Assembly (NCBI GenBank): GCA_021604585.1
Contig: BQJG01000104.1
Coordinates: forward strand, 1-5,452
Direction of reading: 5' to 3'
Length of the DNA stretch: 5,452 nucleotides
Origin: Hyphococcus sp.
GTDB lineage: Bacteria > Pseudomonadota > Alphaproteobacteria > Caulobacterales > Parvularculaceae
The translations under genes were made by a program, and so were the position numbers. Numbering within the stretch: the first letter of the stretch is position 1; every line of letters starts with the position of its first letter. Below, one piece after another: positions 1-5,390 of the stretch. The notes under the pieces were generated by a model. That model worked only from the letters and a program-made list of their open reading frames with translations. It was not told where the DNA came from and made no database searches.

Positions 1-267
1 ATTGTCGGCAAGCCGTTGGAAGTGGTCGAGGCCAAAGCGCTCGGCGCGCGCGACGTGATCGTCCGCACCCGGTTTGATCGCAAGGAAGGCGGGCCGATCA
101 ATGTCGACTGGCGCGTCAGGAAACTGAAATCCGGCGAGCGCAAGGCCATCGACATTATCGTTCAGGGCGTCTCGATCATGCTGGTCAAACGCGAGGAGTT
201 CTCGTCGTTTGTTTCAACCAATGGCGTTGATGCGTTGCTGGAGCGGTTGGAGAAAGAGGCGGCTTAA
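1..267 (+). CDS. MlaC/Ttg2D-family lipid-binding protein, C-terminal fragment (probably HpnM)
   Basis: This is the last 88 codons of a gene whose 5' end lies outside the window; the reading frame is open from base 1 and ends in TAA at 265-267. The order of motifs is typical of the C-terminal half of the MlaC/Ttg2D (toluene tolerance) family: a VDWRVRK strand, then a segment with IDIIVQGVSIML, then KREEFSSFV and a final LLERLEK helix. Family members are periplasmic proteins that carry phospholipid or other lipid between the inner and outer membranes; the hopanoid-cluster member is called HpnM. The hopanoid and isoprenoid genes nearby favour HpnM over a general MlaC, but this is inferred from context because the signal peptide and N-terminal half are missing. 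A TTG at base 16 could be mistaken for a start, but the protein clearly continues upstream. Family assignment is fairly secure; the HpnM subtype is less so. Confidence 0.8.
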   Translation: MVGKPLEVVEAKALGARDVIVRTRFDRKEGGPINVDWRVRKLKSGERKAIDIIVQGVSIMLVKREEFSSFVSTNGVDALLERLEKEAA

Positions 268-268
268 T

Positions 269-1006
269 TCAGCCATTTCTTTTGACAAGATTCGAAATTG
301 TTGGCCGCTGCTCGAGTTTTTTGAATTCTGATATTGGAAGCAGCAACGGCCATTTGTAATTTTTTGCAGTCAATCCGGCAGTAAAAGATGGATGAGCCTT
401 GATCTGAACTTCGTTTTTCAGAATCGAGACAGGCCCTGCCAAATCAAATCCATGGTCATAAAATTCGAGTGGAACTGCGGGCGCGTCTAAAAATTCACCT
501 GTTGCTTGATCAATGAGAGAAACGTGAAAATAGGATGACTCTGGCCAGACTCCGATACTAATCGCGATCTCTATCCGATAGTCTTTTCGTTCCTTGAGCT
601 TGATCAGAAAGCGAGTCCCCTCACCATTATCAACAATAGTCTGAACAGCATTTTCAATCAGTTCAGACTTGTCAGGGCGTATGGCTTTTAGAGCAGCGAT
701 TGTTCCAGAAGTTGCTATCTCTTTTGCGTCAAAGACTTTTGGAAAAGTCCTGGGAACGCCCACATGTGTATATCTCTGCCACCAATCCCCACCATAGTCA
801 CTCACATGGATAGCCCCTTCCGCAATTGAGGGCGAAAAGAAAATATATAACGCCGTGTAAGAACCGAGACTAATGTCTTCGCCGTTGAGCCACCAAGCAA
901 TTCGCCGCCCAAAAGCTGAAACTTCGTGATCGTCTAAATATTTGTGTAGGTCGCCAGCAAAATAGCGAATATCGCACAACCGACTGGGGCGACCATCCTT
1001 CGTCAT
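269..1006 (-). CDS. Hypothetical protein, 245 residues, low-GC, no family recognised
   Basis: An intact reading frame runs from ATG at 1006-1004 to TGA at 271-269. I do not recognise a family. The product looks soluble: there is no signal peptide, no clear membrane segment and no metal-binding cysteine cluster. The N-terminal third is rich in tryptophan and aromatic residues (AWWLNGEDIS near residue 37, GGDWWQRY near 72). The middle alternates charged and hydrophobic residues (FLIKLKERKDYRIEIAISIG near 134-153), which suggests beta strands. Two 60-base stretches counted by hand are 43% and 40% GC, against 62% in ispA and 70% in ispH, pointing to acquisition from elsewhere. The start lies 20 bases after the ispA stop on the same strand, so co-transcription is plausible. 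No strong Shine-Dalgarno is visible. A four-codon frame (ATG at 1017) ends in a TGA overlapping this ATG. The clean open frame over 700 bases supports a real gene; its function is unknown. Confidence 0.75.
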   Translation of the reverse strand: MTKDGRPSRLCDIRYFAGDLHKYLDDHEVSAFGRRIAWWLNGEDISLGSYTALYIFFSPSIAEGAIHVSDYGGDWWQRYTHVGVPRTFPKVFDAKEIATSGTIAALKAIRPDKSELIENAVQTIVDNGEGTRFLIKLKERKDYRIEIAISIGVWPESSYFHVSLIDQATGEFLDAPAVPLEFYDHGFDLAGPVSILKNEVQIKAHPSFTAGLTAKNYKWPLLLPISEFKKLEQRPTISNLVKRNG

Positions 1007-1026
1007 GAAATACTCATGTCAAAGAC

Positions 1027-1914
1027 CTAACTCTTCCGCTCGAACACAAAATCAGCCGCGCCTTTGAGCGGGTCGGCGGCTGGTCCAAAGCGGTCGAGAT
1101 GGGCTTTGCAGCGCTCGACCAGTTCCGCCGCTTTTGATTTGGCGCCGTCCATGCCAAGCAGCTTGATAAAGGTCGCCTTGTCCATTTCCGCGTCCTGCCC
1201 CGCCGGCTTGCCGAGGGTTTCCGCATCCGCCGTCGCATCAAGAATATCGTCGACGATCTGGAAGGCGAGCCCGAGATCTTCGGCGTAGTTTGTCAGCGCT
1301 GCGACCTCATCGCGCGTCGCCTCGCCGATCAGTCCGCCGCCAACCGCAGAAAAACGGATCAGCGCGCCGGTCTTGAGGCGCTGCAATTCCTCGATGCCGG
1401 CGAGATCAAAAGTTTTCTGCTCGGCATAGATGTCGATCATCTGGCCGCCGACCATGCCGAGCTTGCCCGACGCGCGCGCCAGCTCCAGCGCAATGGCGCA
1501 GCGCACGTCGCCAGAAGGGTGGGTTTCTTTTTCCGCGAGAATTTCAAAAGCCTGGGTCAACAGCGCATCGCCGGCGAGGATCGCCGTGGCGTCGTCATAT
1601 TTTTTATGCACCGATGGCCGCCCGCGCCGCAGATCGGAATCATCCATGGCCGGCAGATCGTCATGGATCAGCGAATAGCAATGGATCATCTCCACCGCGC
1701 AGCCGACCCGCACCGAGCGCGCTCGCGGCGCATCGAACATGTCAGCCGCCGCGATGACCAGAAACGGACGCAAGCGCTTACCGCCATCGAGCGCGCCCCA
1801 GCGCATGGCGTCCGCCACCCGGCCCAAAGGCCCTCCACGCGTCGGCAGGAACTGGTCGAGCGCGTCTTCAACGAGGGCGGCTGTTTCTTTGATGGTGCTG
1901 GCGAAGGCTGACAT
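1027..1914 (-). CDS. ispA: Farnesyl diphosphate synthase (short-chain trans-polyprenyl synthase)
   Basis: Cytosolic enzyme that condenses DMAPP and then geranyl diphosphate with IPP to give farnesyl diphosphate, the precursor of squalene and hopanoids and of longer polyprenyls. The 295-residue product has the usual length and motif order: GGKRLRP (44-50) for IPP binding; the first aspartate-rich motif DDLPAMD (85-91) followed by DLRRGRP (94-100); KTGALIR (181-187); and the second aspartate-rich motif DDILD (222-226) preceded by FQIV. The first motif has the two-residue insertion of bacterial type II farnesyl synthases, and the preceding CYSLIH matches the pattern in E. coli IspA (AYSLIH), which supports a C15 product. 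I chose ATG at 1914-1912; the frame extends five codons to a TTG at 1929 with no better ribosome site. The 3' neighbour starts 20 bases downstream. In many alphaproteobacteria this gene sits between xseB and dxs; neither is seen here. A repeat hairpin begins only 23 bases upstream of the start. Confidence 0.95.
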   Translation of the reverse strand: MSAFASTIKETAALVEDALDQFLPTRGGPLGRVADAMRWGALDGGKRLRPFLVIAAADMFDAPRARSVRVGCAVEMIHCYSLIHDDLPAMDDSDLRRGRPSVHKKYDDATAILAGDALLTQAFEILAEKETHPSGDVRCAIALELARASGKLGMVGGQMIDIYAEQKTFDLAGIEELQRLKTGALIRFSAVGGGLIGEATRDEVAALTNYAEDLGLAFQIVDDILDATADAETLGKPAGQDAEMDKATFIKLLGMDGAKSKAAELVERCKAHLDRFGPAADPLKGAADFVFERKS

Positions 1915-1937
1915 TCCGTTACATCTCAACTTCTGTT

Positions 1938-2020
1938 CCGCTCATCCCCGCGAAAGCGGGGACCCAGAAAATGTGCGGCGCGTTCTGACAATGGATCCCC
2001 GCTTTCGCGGGGATGAGCGG
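1938..2020. repeat. Inverted pair of alphaproteobacterial palindromic repeats
   Basis: Two 29-base copies, 1938-1966 and 1992-2020, lie in opposite orientation and differ at one position, with 25 bases between them. Each copy has its own palindrome with core CCCCGCGAAAGCGGGG: stem 1945-1951 with 1956-1962 around a GAAA loop in the left copy, and stem 1995-2002 with 2007-2014 around TTTC in the right copy. The unit can therefore fold as two small hairpins or as one long 29-bp stem. This core with flanking CTCAT is a widespread intergenic repeat in alphaproteobacteria; it carries no gene. Confidence 0.85.
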
Positions 2021-2070
2021 GGAGATATGCCGCATCAGACAAAAAGGCCACCCTGCAAAATTGTCCGCCG

Positions 2071-2224
2071 CTTTTCTCCCCCTTGAAAAGGGGGAGTGTC
2101 AGACGGCGCACCGACGCCGGATGACGAGGGGGATCATGATTGCGTGGGCTGATCCCCTCCTTTGCCGGGGCTTGCGCTATTGCGCAAGCGCGGCTCAAGC
2201 CTCCCCTTTGCAAGGGGAGGAAAG
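2071..2224. repeat. Composite hairpin element with imperfect terminal inverted repeats
   Basis: Four consecutive hairpins are visible. (1) CTCCCCCTT at 2076-2084 pairs with AAGGGGGAG at 2088-2096 across a 3-base loop. (2) GGGGATCA at 2129-2136 pairs with TGATCCCC at 2150-2157 across 13 bases. (3) GCTTGCGC at 2170-2177 pairs with GCGCAAGC at 2182-2189 around TATT. (4) CCTCCCCTT at 2200-2208 pairs with AAGGGGAGG at 2212-2220 around TGC. The outer ends also match each other in inverted orientation (CTTTTCTCCCCCTTG at 2071-2085 against CAAGGGGAGGAAAG at 2211-2224, one mismatch and one missing base). The whole thus resembles a short non-coding repeat unit of about 154 bases. I see no transposase and no clear target-site duplication. 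The hairpins are certain as sequence; treating them as one element is inference. Confidence 0.6.
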
Positions 2225-2229
2225 CCAAC

Positions 2230-2895
2230 CTACCGCGCCTTCACAAACCCCGAGCCGTCGCAGGCGCCGCACATCCGCGCGATGAAGCCTCGTTTGCCGC
2301 GACCGGAACAGTCGCCGCAAATCTCGCGGCTGTTCTTCGCGCCGAGGAAACTCGCCAGCATGTCGACCGGGCGGCCATCCACCGGCGCTGGCGCAGCGTT
2401 GACCGCGAAATTGCGCGCCGCTTCCATGCTCGCCGCCGGGAACGCCCCAGCCATTGACGCCTGTCCGCTAGAAAGACCCGCAAGCGTGATCATCAGATCT
2501 CGCTTCCACGCTTCCAGCACCATCGTAAACTGACCGGCATCGAACGCGCCGGTGGGTTGCATTCCGGCCATCAGGAACAAATCGCCATTCGGCTCAATCG
2601 ACGCGACCGCAATGTGAAGGTTGCGATTGATGGTCTCGACCATCTGCTGCTCAAGATCGAACCCGACAAAGCGCGCCAGAAACCCAAGCTCAGCCAGCTT
2701 GCCGGAATTGGGCGCGGTCTGCATCAGGGCGACAACGAAATTGACGCCATTCTGCTGCACCCCGAAAACGGAAAGCGGGCCTTCCTCGCCGAGCCGGTCC
2801 ATAGCGCCATATTGGTTCTCCAGCACGGCCACAACCTTGGATAGCGGCCAAACGGCCTCTCCCGCGCCTGCCGACGCCTTGAATTTCTGGAACAT
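2230..2895 (-). CDS. YbjN-like protein with C-terminal DnaJ-type CxxCxGxG zinc knuckle
   Basis: The product has 221 residues. The body (about 15-140) resembles YbjN-family, type III secretion chaperone-like proteins: an N-terminal helix (VVAVLENQYG), beta strands with FGVQQNGVNFVVAL, then ETINRNLHIAVASIEPNGDL and a closing helix LEAWKRDL. The family match is by pattern and only moderately sure. A low-complexity linker rich in Ala and Met (about 142-185) leads to two CxxCxGxG motifs, CGDCSGRG (Cys193, Cys196) and CGACDGSG (Cys209, Cys212). These would supply the four ligands of one zinc site, as in half of the DnaJ zinc-finger domain. There is no J domain, signal peptide or membrane segment, so a cytosolic role in protein binding is possible but unproven. 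I chose ATG at 2895-2893 because GAGGGGG at 2910-2904 lies 8 bases upstream; the frame stays open far upstream, but there it runs antisense to ispH. It reads toward ispA across the repeats and away from ispH. Confidence 0.8.
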   Translation of the reverse strand: MFQKFKASAGAGEAVWPLSKVVAVLENQYGAMDRLGEEGPLSVFGVQQNGVNFVVALMQTAPNSGKLAELGFLARFVGFDLEQQMVETINRNLHIAVASIEPNGDLFLMAGMQPTGAFDAGQFTMVLEAWKRDLMITLAGLSSGQASMAGAFPAASMEAARNFAVNAAPAPVDGRPVDMLASFLGAKNSREICGDCSGRGKRGFIARMCGACDGSGFVKAR

Positions 2896-2903
2896 TCCCC
2901 GAA

Positions 2904-2910
2904 CCCCCTC
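2904..2910 (-). promoter_or_regulatory. Ribosome binding site fixing the start at 2895
   Basis: GAGGGGG on the minus strand sits 8 bases before the ATG. It decides the start of a reading frame that otherwise stays open for about 330 more codons antisense to ispH. Confidence 0.6.
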
Positions 2911-3044
2911 AGATCCCTCTTGCCCGTCCGGCACGCTACACGAGGGGACGAGCGCCGCCAAGCCGAGCCGATCTGGGCGCTTGATCGGGCTGCGCTGCCG
3001 CCGCCACACCCTTCGTGAATTCCCCGTGAGGCGGGCGGCTTCTT

Positions 3045-3073
3045 TTTGCACTGCAGCGCAACATGACCTATAT
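3045..3073 (+). promoter_or_regulatory. Candidate sigma-70-type promoter for ispH
   Basis: CTATAT at 3068-3073 equals the -10 consensus described for alphaproteobacterial housekeeping promoters. Seventeen bases upstream is TTTGCA (3045-3050), which keeps the TTG core of the -35 box but matches only three of six positions. Transcription would begin near 3080 and leave a leader of roughly 120 bases before ispH. Prediction by eye only. Confidence 0.4.
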
Positions 3074-3112
3074 GGGAGGCCAGTGTTGGATTTGAACTCG
3101 CCAAAAGGCCAC

Positions 3113-3140
3113 CGCCGCCATGGTTGAAGACCGGGCGGCG
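3113..3140 (+). promoter_or_regulatory. Hairpin in the presumed ispH leader
   Basis: CGCCGCC at 3113-3119 pairs perfectly with GGCGGCG at 3134-3140. The 14-base interval contains a further short GGT/ACC pairing (3122-3124 with 3130-3132) around TGAAG. It lies about 40 bases before the ribosome site and has no T-run after it, so a terminator role is unlikely. A role in mRNA stability or translation is possible but unproven, and in GC-rich DNA such a stem may be incidental. Confidence 0.35.
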
Positions 3141-3198
3141 CCATGAAATAAGGCGGGCTCAATTTGTTGTGCAGAAATGGCGGGAGGGGCGGACGAAT

Positions 3199-4191
3199 AT
3201 GTCGTCGGCGAACAAAAATATCAAAGTCGTTCTGGCTCAGCCGCGCGGATTTTGCGCCGGTGTCGAGCGCGCCATCGACATTGTCGAGCGGGCGCTGGAG
3301 AAATATGGCGCCCCCGTCTATGTCCGTCATGAAATCGTGCACAACAAATATGTGGTCGAAACCCTGCGCGCGCGGGGGGCGATCTTTGTTGAAGAGATCG
3401 ACGAAATCCCGACCGGCGCCGTCACCGTTTTTTCCGCCCATGGCGTCGCCCGCAAGGTCGAAGACGGCGCGCTGGTGCGCGAGCTTGATGTCATCGATGC
3501 AACCTGTCCGCTGGTGACGAAAGTCCACAAAGAGGGCCGCCGCTACGCCGAGAAGAATTACGACATCGTCCTGATCGGCCATATCGGCCATCCGGAAGTC
3601 GAAGGCACGCTGGGACAGATTCCCGGCACCGTCCATGTCATCTCCGAACCGGAAGACGTCGCGGGCCTTGCGGTCGCAGATGATGATCGCGTGGCGTTCG
3701 TGACGCAAACCACGCTGTCGGTGAATGACACGAAAGATGTGATCGCCGCCTTGAAAGCGCGCTTTCCGAAAATTGTCGGACCCGATACACGCGATATTTG
3801 CTACGCCACGCAGAACCGCCAGACAGCCGTCATCGCCATGGCGAAGCAGGTCGAGCTGTTGTTGGTGGTCGGCGCGCACAACTCGTCGAATTCAAACCGT
3901 CTGCGCGAGATCGGCGAGAATTTCGGCATCCCGAGCTATCTCATCGAAAACGCCTCGATGTTCGATCCAGCCTGGCTCGAAGGCATTGAGACTGTCGGCC
4001 TCACCGCCGGCGCCTCGGCCCCGGAAACGCTGGTGCAGGAAACCATTTCGCGCATCCGCAATTACTGCAACGTGACAGTCGAAAAACTCGACGGCGTTGA
4101 AGAAAACGTCCACTTCAAACTGCCGAAGGAACTGGCTGACGTACCGCGTCCGAAAGACGCCATGGAAGCCTGGGCCGTCAGCAACGCCTAA
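3199..4191 (+). CDS. ispH: 4-hydroxy-3-methylbut-2-enyl diphosphate reductase (LytB)
   Basis: Cytosolic iron-sulfur enzyme for the last step of the MEP isoprenoid pathway: it reduces HMBPP to a mixture of IPP and DMAPP. The 330-residue product spans the whole family. The three cluster-ligand cysteines are present: Cys19 in RGFCAGVERA, Cys103 in DATCPLV and Cys201 in ICYATQNR. Substrate-binding residues are also intact: His48 in HEIVHNK, His81 in SAHGV, His131 and the proton-relay Glu133 in GHPEVEGT, the TQTTLS motif (169-174), SSNSN (229-233) and Ser273 in GASAPE. I chose ATG at 3199 because GGAGGGG lies 9 bases upstream and conserved sequence begins soon after. The frame is open back to a TTG at 3124, but the added residues are not family-like. 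hpnH follows after 44 bases on the same strand with no terminator between, so the two probably form an operon linking precursor supply to hopanoid modification. Confidence 0.96.
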   Translation: MSSANKNIKVVLAQPRGFCAGVERAIDIVERALEKYGAPVYVRHEIVHNKYVVETLRARGAIFVEEIDEIPTGAVTVFSAHGVARKVEDGALVRELDVIDATCPLVTKVHKEGRRYAEKNYDIVLIGHIGHPEVEGTLGQIPGTVHVISEPEDVAGLAVADDDRVAFVTQTTLSVNDTKDVIAALKARFPKIVGPDTRDICYATQNRQTAVIAMAKQVELLLVVGAHNSSNSNRLREIGENFGIPSYLIENASMFDPAWLEGIETVGLTAGASAPETLVQETISRIRNYCNVTVEKLDGVEENVHFKLPKELADVPRPKDAMEAWAVSNA

Positions 4192-4224
4192 ATCCGCGCA
4201 ACACACGCATAACAATAATCGTCC

Positions 4225-4228
4225 GGAG
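4225..4228 (+). promoter_or_regulatory. Ribosome binding site of hpnH
   Basis: GGAG lies 7 bases before the ATG at 4236, within the 44-base gap after ispH. It supports this start and separate initiation on a shared transcript. Confidence 0.6.
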
Positions 4229-4235
4229 ACACATC

Positions 4236-5390
4236 ATGTCAGTATCGCTTCACCAGCAAGTTCGCGTCGGCGCCTATGTCGCAAAACAGACCCTGCTCGG
4301 CCGGAAAAAATATCCGCTGGTGTTGTTTCTGGAGCCGTTGTTCCGTTGCAACCTCGCCTGCCCCGGCTGCGGCAAGATTGATTACCCGGCGCCGATATTG
4401 AACAAGCGCCTGACCGTTCAGGAATGCTTTGACGCGGTCGACGAATGCGGCGCGCCGGTGGTGGCGATCCCCGGCGGCGAACCGCTGATCCACAAGGATA
4501 TCGGCGAGATCGTTGCTGGCATCGTCAAGCGCAAGAAGTTTGTATCGCTTTGCACCAATGCGCTGCTGCTGGAGAAAAAGCTCGATCTGTTTACACCGTC
4601 GCCCTTCCTGTTCTTCTCGGTTCACCTCGATGGTCTTGAAGAAGAACACGACCATGCGGTGGACCAAAAAGGCACGTTCCAGATCGCGGTAAAGGCGATC
4701 AAGGCGGCGCAGGAGCGCGGCTTCCAGGTCAATGTCAACGCAACCATCTTTGACAACATGACTGCGGTTCAAGTCGCCGATTATCTCGACTTCGCCACCG
4801 ACCTTGGCGTCAACATCTCGATCTCGCCGGGCTACGCTTATGAGCGCGCCGAAGACAAGGATCACTTCCTGTCGCGCGAGAAAACCAAGAACCTGTTTCG
4901 CGACATCTTCAAGATCGGCAAAGAGCGCGGCCGCGAATGGAACCTGTCGCATTCATCGCTGTTCCTCAACTTCCTCGCCGGCAATGAAGAATACACATGC
5001 ACCCCATGGGGTTCGCCGACGCGCAGCGTCTTTGGCTGGCAGAAGCCGTGTTACCTGCTCGGCGAAGGTTATGTTTCCACGTTCAAGGAATTGATGGAAA
5101 CCACCGAGTGGGACAAATACGGCACCGGCAAATACGAGAAATGTTCAAACTGCATGGCCCATTGCGGCTATGAGCCGACAGCGGCCATGGATGCGGTGAA
5201 GAACCCGATGAAGATGTTCCGCATTCCGAACATGTTCAAGATCAAAACCGAAGGCCCGATGGCCCCGGAGATTGATCTTTCCAATGCGCGCCCCGCCGAG
5301 GACGTGCACGAAAAACTCGTCGCCGCCGAGATGAACAAGATCGCGGAAGAGAAAAAAGCCAAGAAAGAACGGGCCGAAGTCGCGGCTTAG
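4236..5390 (+). CDS. hpnH: Radical SAM adenosyl-hopene transferase HpnH
   Basis: Radical SAM enzyme known to join a 5'-deoxyadenosyl group from S-adenosylmethionine to hopene (diploptene), giving adenosylhopane, the first intermediate of extended C35 hopanoids such as bacteriohopanetetrol. The 384-residue product has the usual family length. The SAM-cluster motif is CxxxCxxC with Cys38, Cys42 and Cys45 (FRCNLACPGCGK). The SAM-binding GGEP motif is at 80-83, and a barrel strand with FFSVHLDG is near 126-133. The C-terminal part carries further cysteines: Cys255 in YTCTPWG, Cys272 in KPCYLL, and Cys303, Cys306 and Cys310 in KCSNCMAHCGYEP. This pattern resembles a SPASM-like extension, though whether it binds a second cluster cannot be told from sequence. 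The last 20 or so residues are a Lys/Glu/Ala-rich charged tail. It starts 44 bases after ispH, probably in one operon. HpnG, which removes the adenine next, is not in the window and could lie downstream. Confidence 0.95.
   Translation: MSVSLHQQVRVGAYVAKQTLLGRKKYPLVLFLEPLFRCNLACPGCGKIDYPAPILNKRLTVQECFDAVDECGAPVVAIPGGEPLIHKDIGEIVAGIVKRKKFVSLCTNALLLEKKLDLFTPSPFLFFSVHLDGLEEEHDHAVDQKGTFQIAVKAIKAAQERGFQVNVNATIFDNMTAVQVADYLDFATDLGVNISISPGYAYERAEDKDHFLSREKTKNLFRDIFKIGKERGREWNLSHSSLFLNFLAGNEEYTCTPWGSPTRSVFGWQKPCYLLGEGYVSTFKELMETTEWDKYGTGKYEKCSNCMAHCGYEPTAAMDAVKNPMKMFRIPNMFKIKTEGPMAPEIDLSNARPAEDVHEKLVAAEMNKIAEEKKAKKERAEVAA

Larger units (their letters stand above)
1915..2229. other. Gene-free, hairpin-dense region upstream of ispA
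   Basis: This 315-base stretch separates ispA from the next gene on the same strand. Open frames across it translate the repeats into strings such as AHPRESGDP, a known by-product of alphaproteobacterial palindromic repeats, so I do not call them genes. At least six hairpins can be drawn: two in the inverted pair at 1938-2020 and four between 2076 and 2220. I see no convincing promoter for ispA. If none exists here, ispA would be transcribed through the hairpins from the gene at 2230-2895. Confidence 0.7.
2896..3198. promoter_or_regulatory. Divergent intergenic region between the YbjN-like gene and ispH
   Basis: This 303-base stretch separates two genes read in opposite directions, so both must have their promoters here or farther away. 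On the plus strand it holds a GC-rich stem followed by a T-rich run (2997-3047), a promoter-like pair (3045-3073), a leader hairpin (3113-3140) and the ispH ribosome site GGAGGGG (3183-3189, 9 bases before ATG). I find no convincing promoter for the leftward gene. No small gene with a good ribosome site is seen. Confidence 0.6.

Noticed and set aside
1915..1929. TTG at 1929 as the ispA start.
   Set aside because: It would add five residues (MRCNG) with no better ribosome site; the ATG at 1914 gives a typical N-terminus and length.
1519..2086. Plus-strand frames across the ispA 5' end and the repeats, including one translating AHPRESGDP and DPRFRGDERG.
   Set aside because: The first part is antisense to ispA, and the repeat-derived peptide is a well-known false prediction from alphaproteobacterial palindromic repeats.
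1938..2220. Possible CRISPR array from the repeated GC-rich palindromes.
   Set aside because: The copies are few, inverted rather than direct, belong to two different families and lack regular spacers; there are no cas genes.
3086..3100. GGATTTGAACTC, which on the minus strand reads like a tRNA T-loop (GAGTTCAAATCC).
   Set aside because: The five bases on each side do not pair as a T-stem (only two of five positions match) and no acceptor or anticodon arm is present.
3124..3198. TTG at 3124 as the start of a longer IspH.
   Set aside because: The 25 extra residues do not resemble an IspH N-terminus, and ATG 3199 has GGAGGGG at proper spacing.
2896..3879. Upstream extension of the minus-strand frame of the YbjN-like gene, antisense to ispH, giving a 549-codon frame.
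   Set aside because: It lies opposite the fully conserved ispH, its translation is low-quality sequence typical of the antisense strand of GC-biased codons, and a good ribosome site marks the start at 2895.
4239..4952. 237-codon minus-strand frame inside hpnH.
   Set aside because: Antisense shadow of a gene with clear radical SAM motifs; its sequence shows no recognisable domain and it has no spacing or ribosome-site support.
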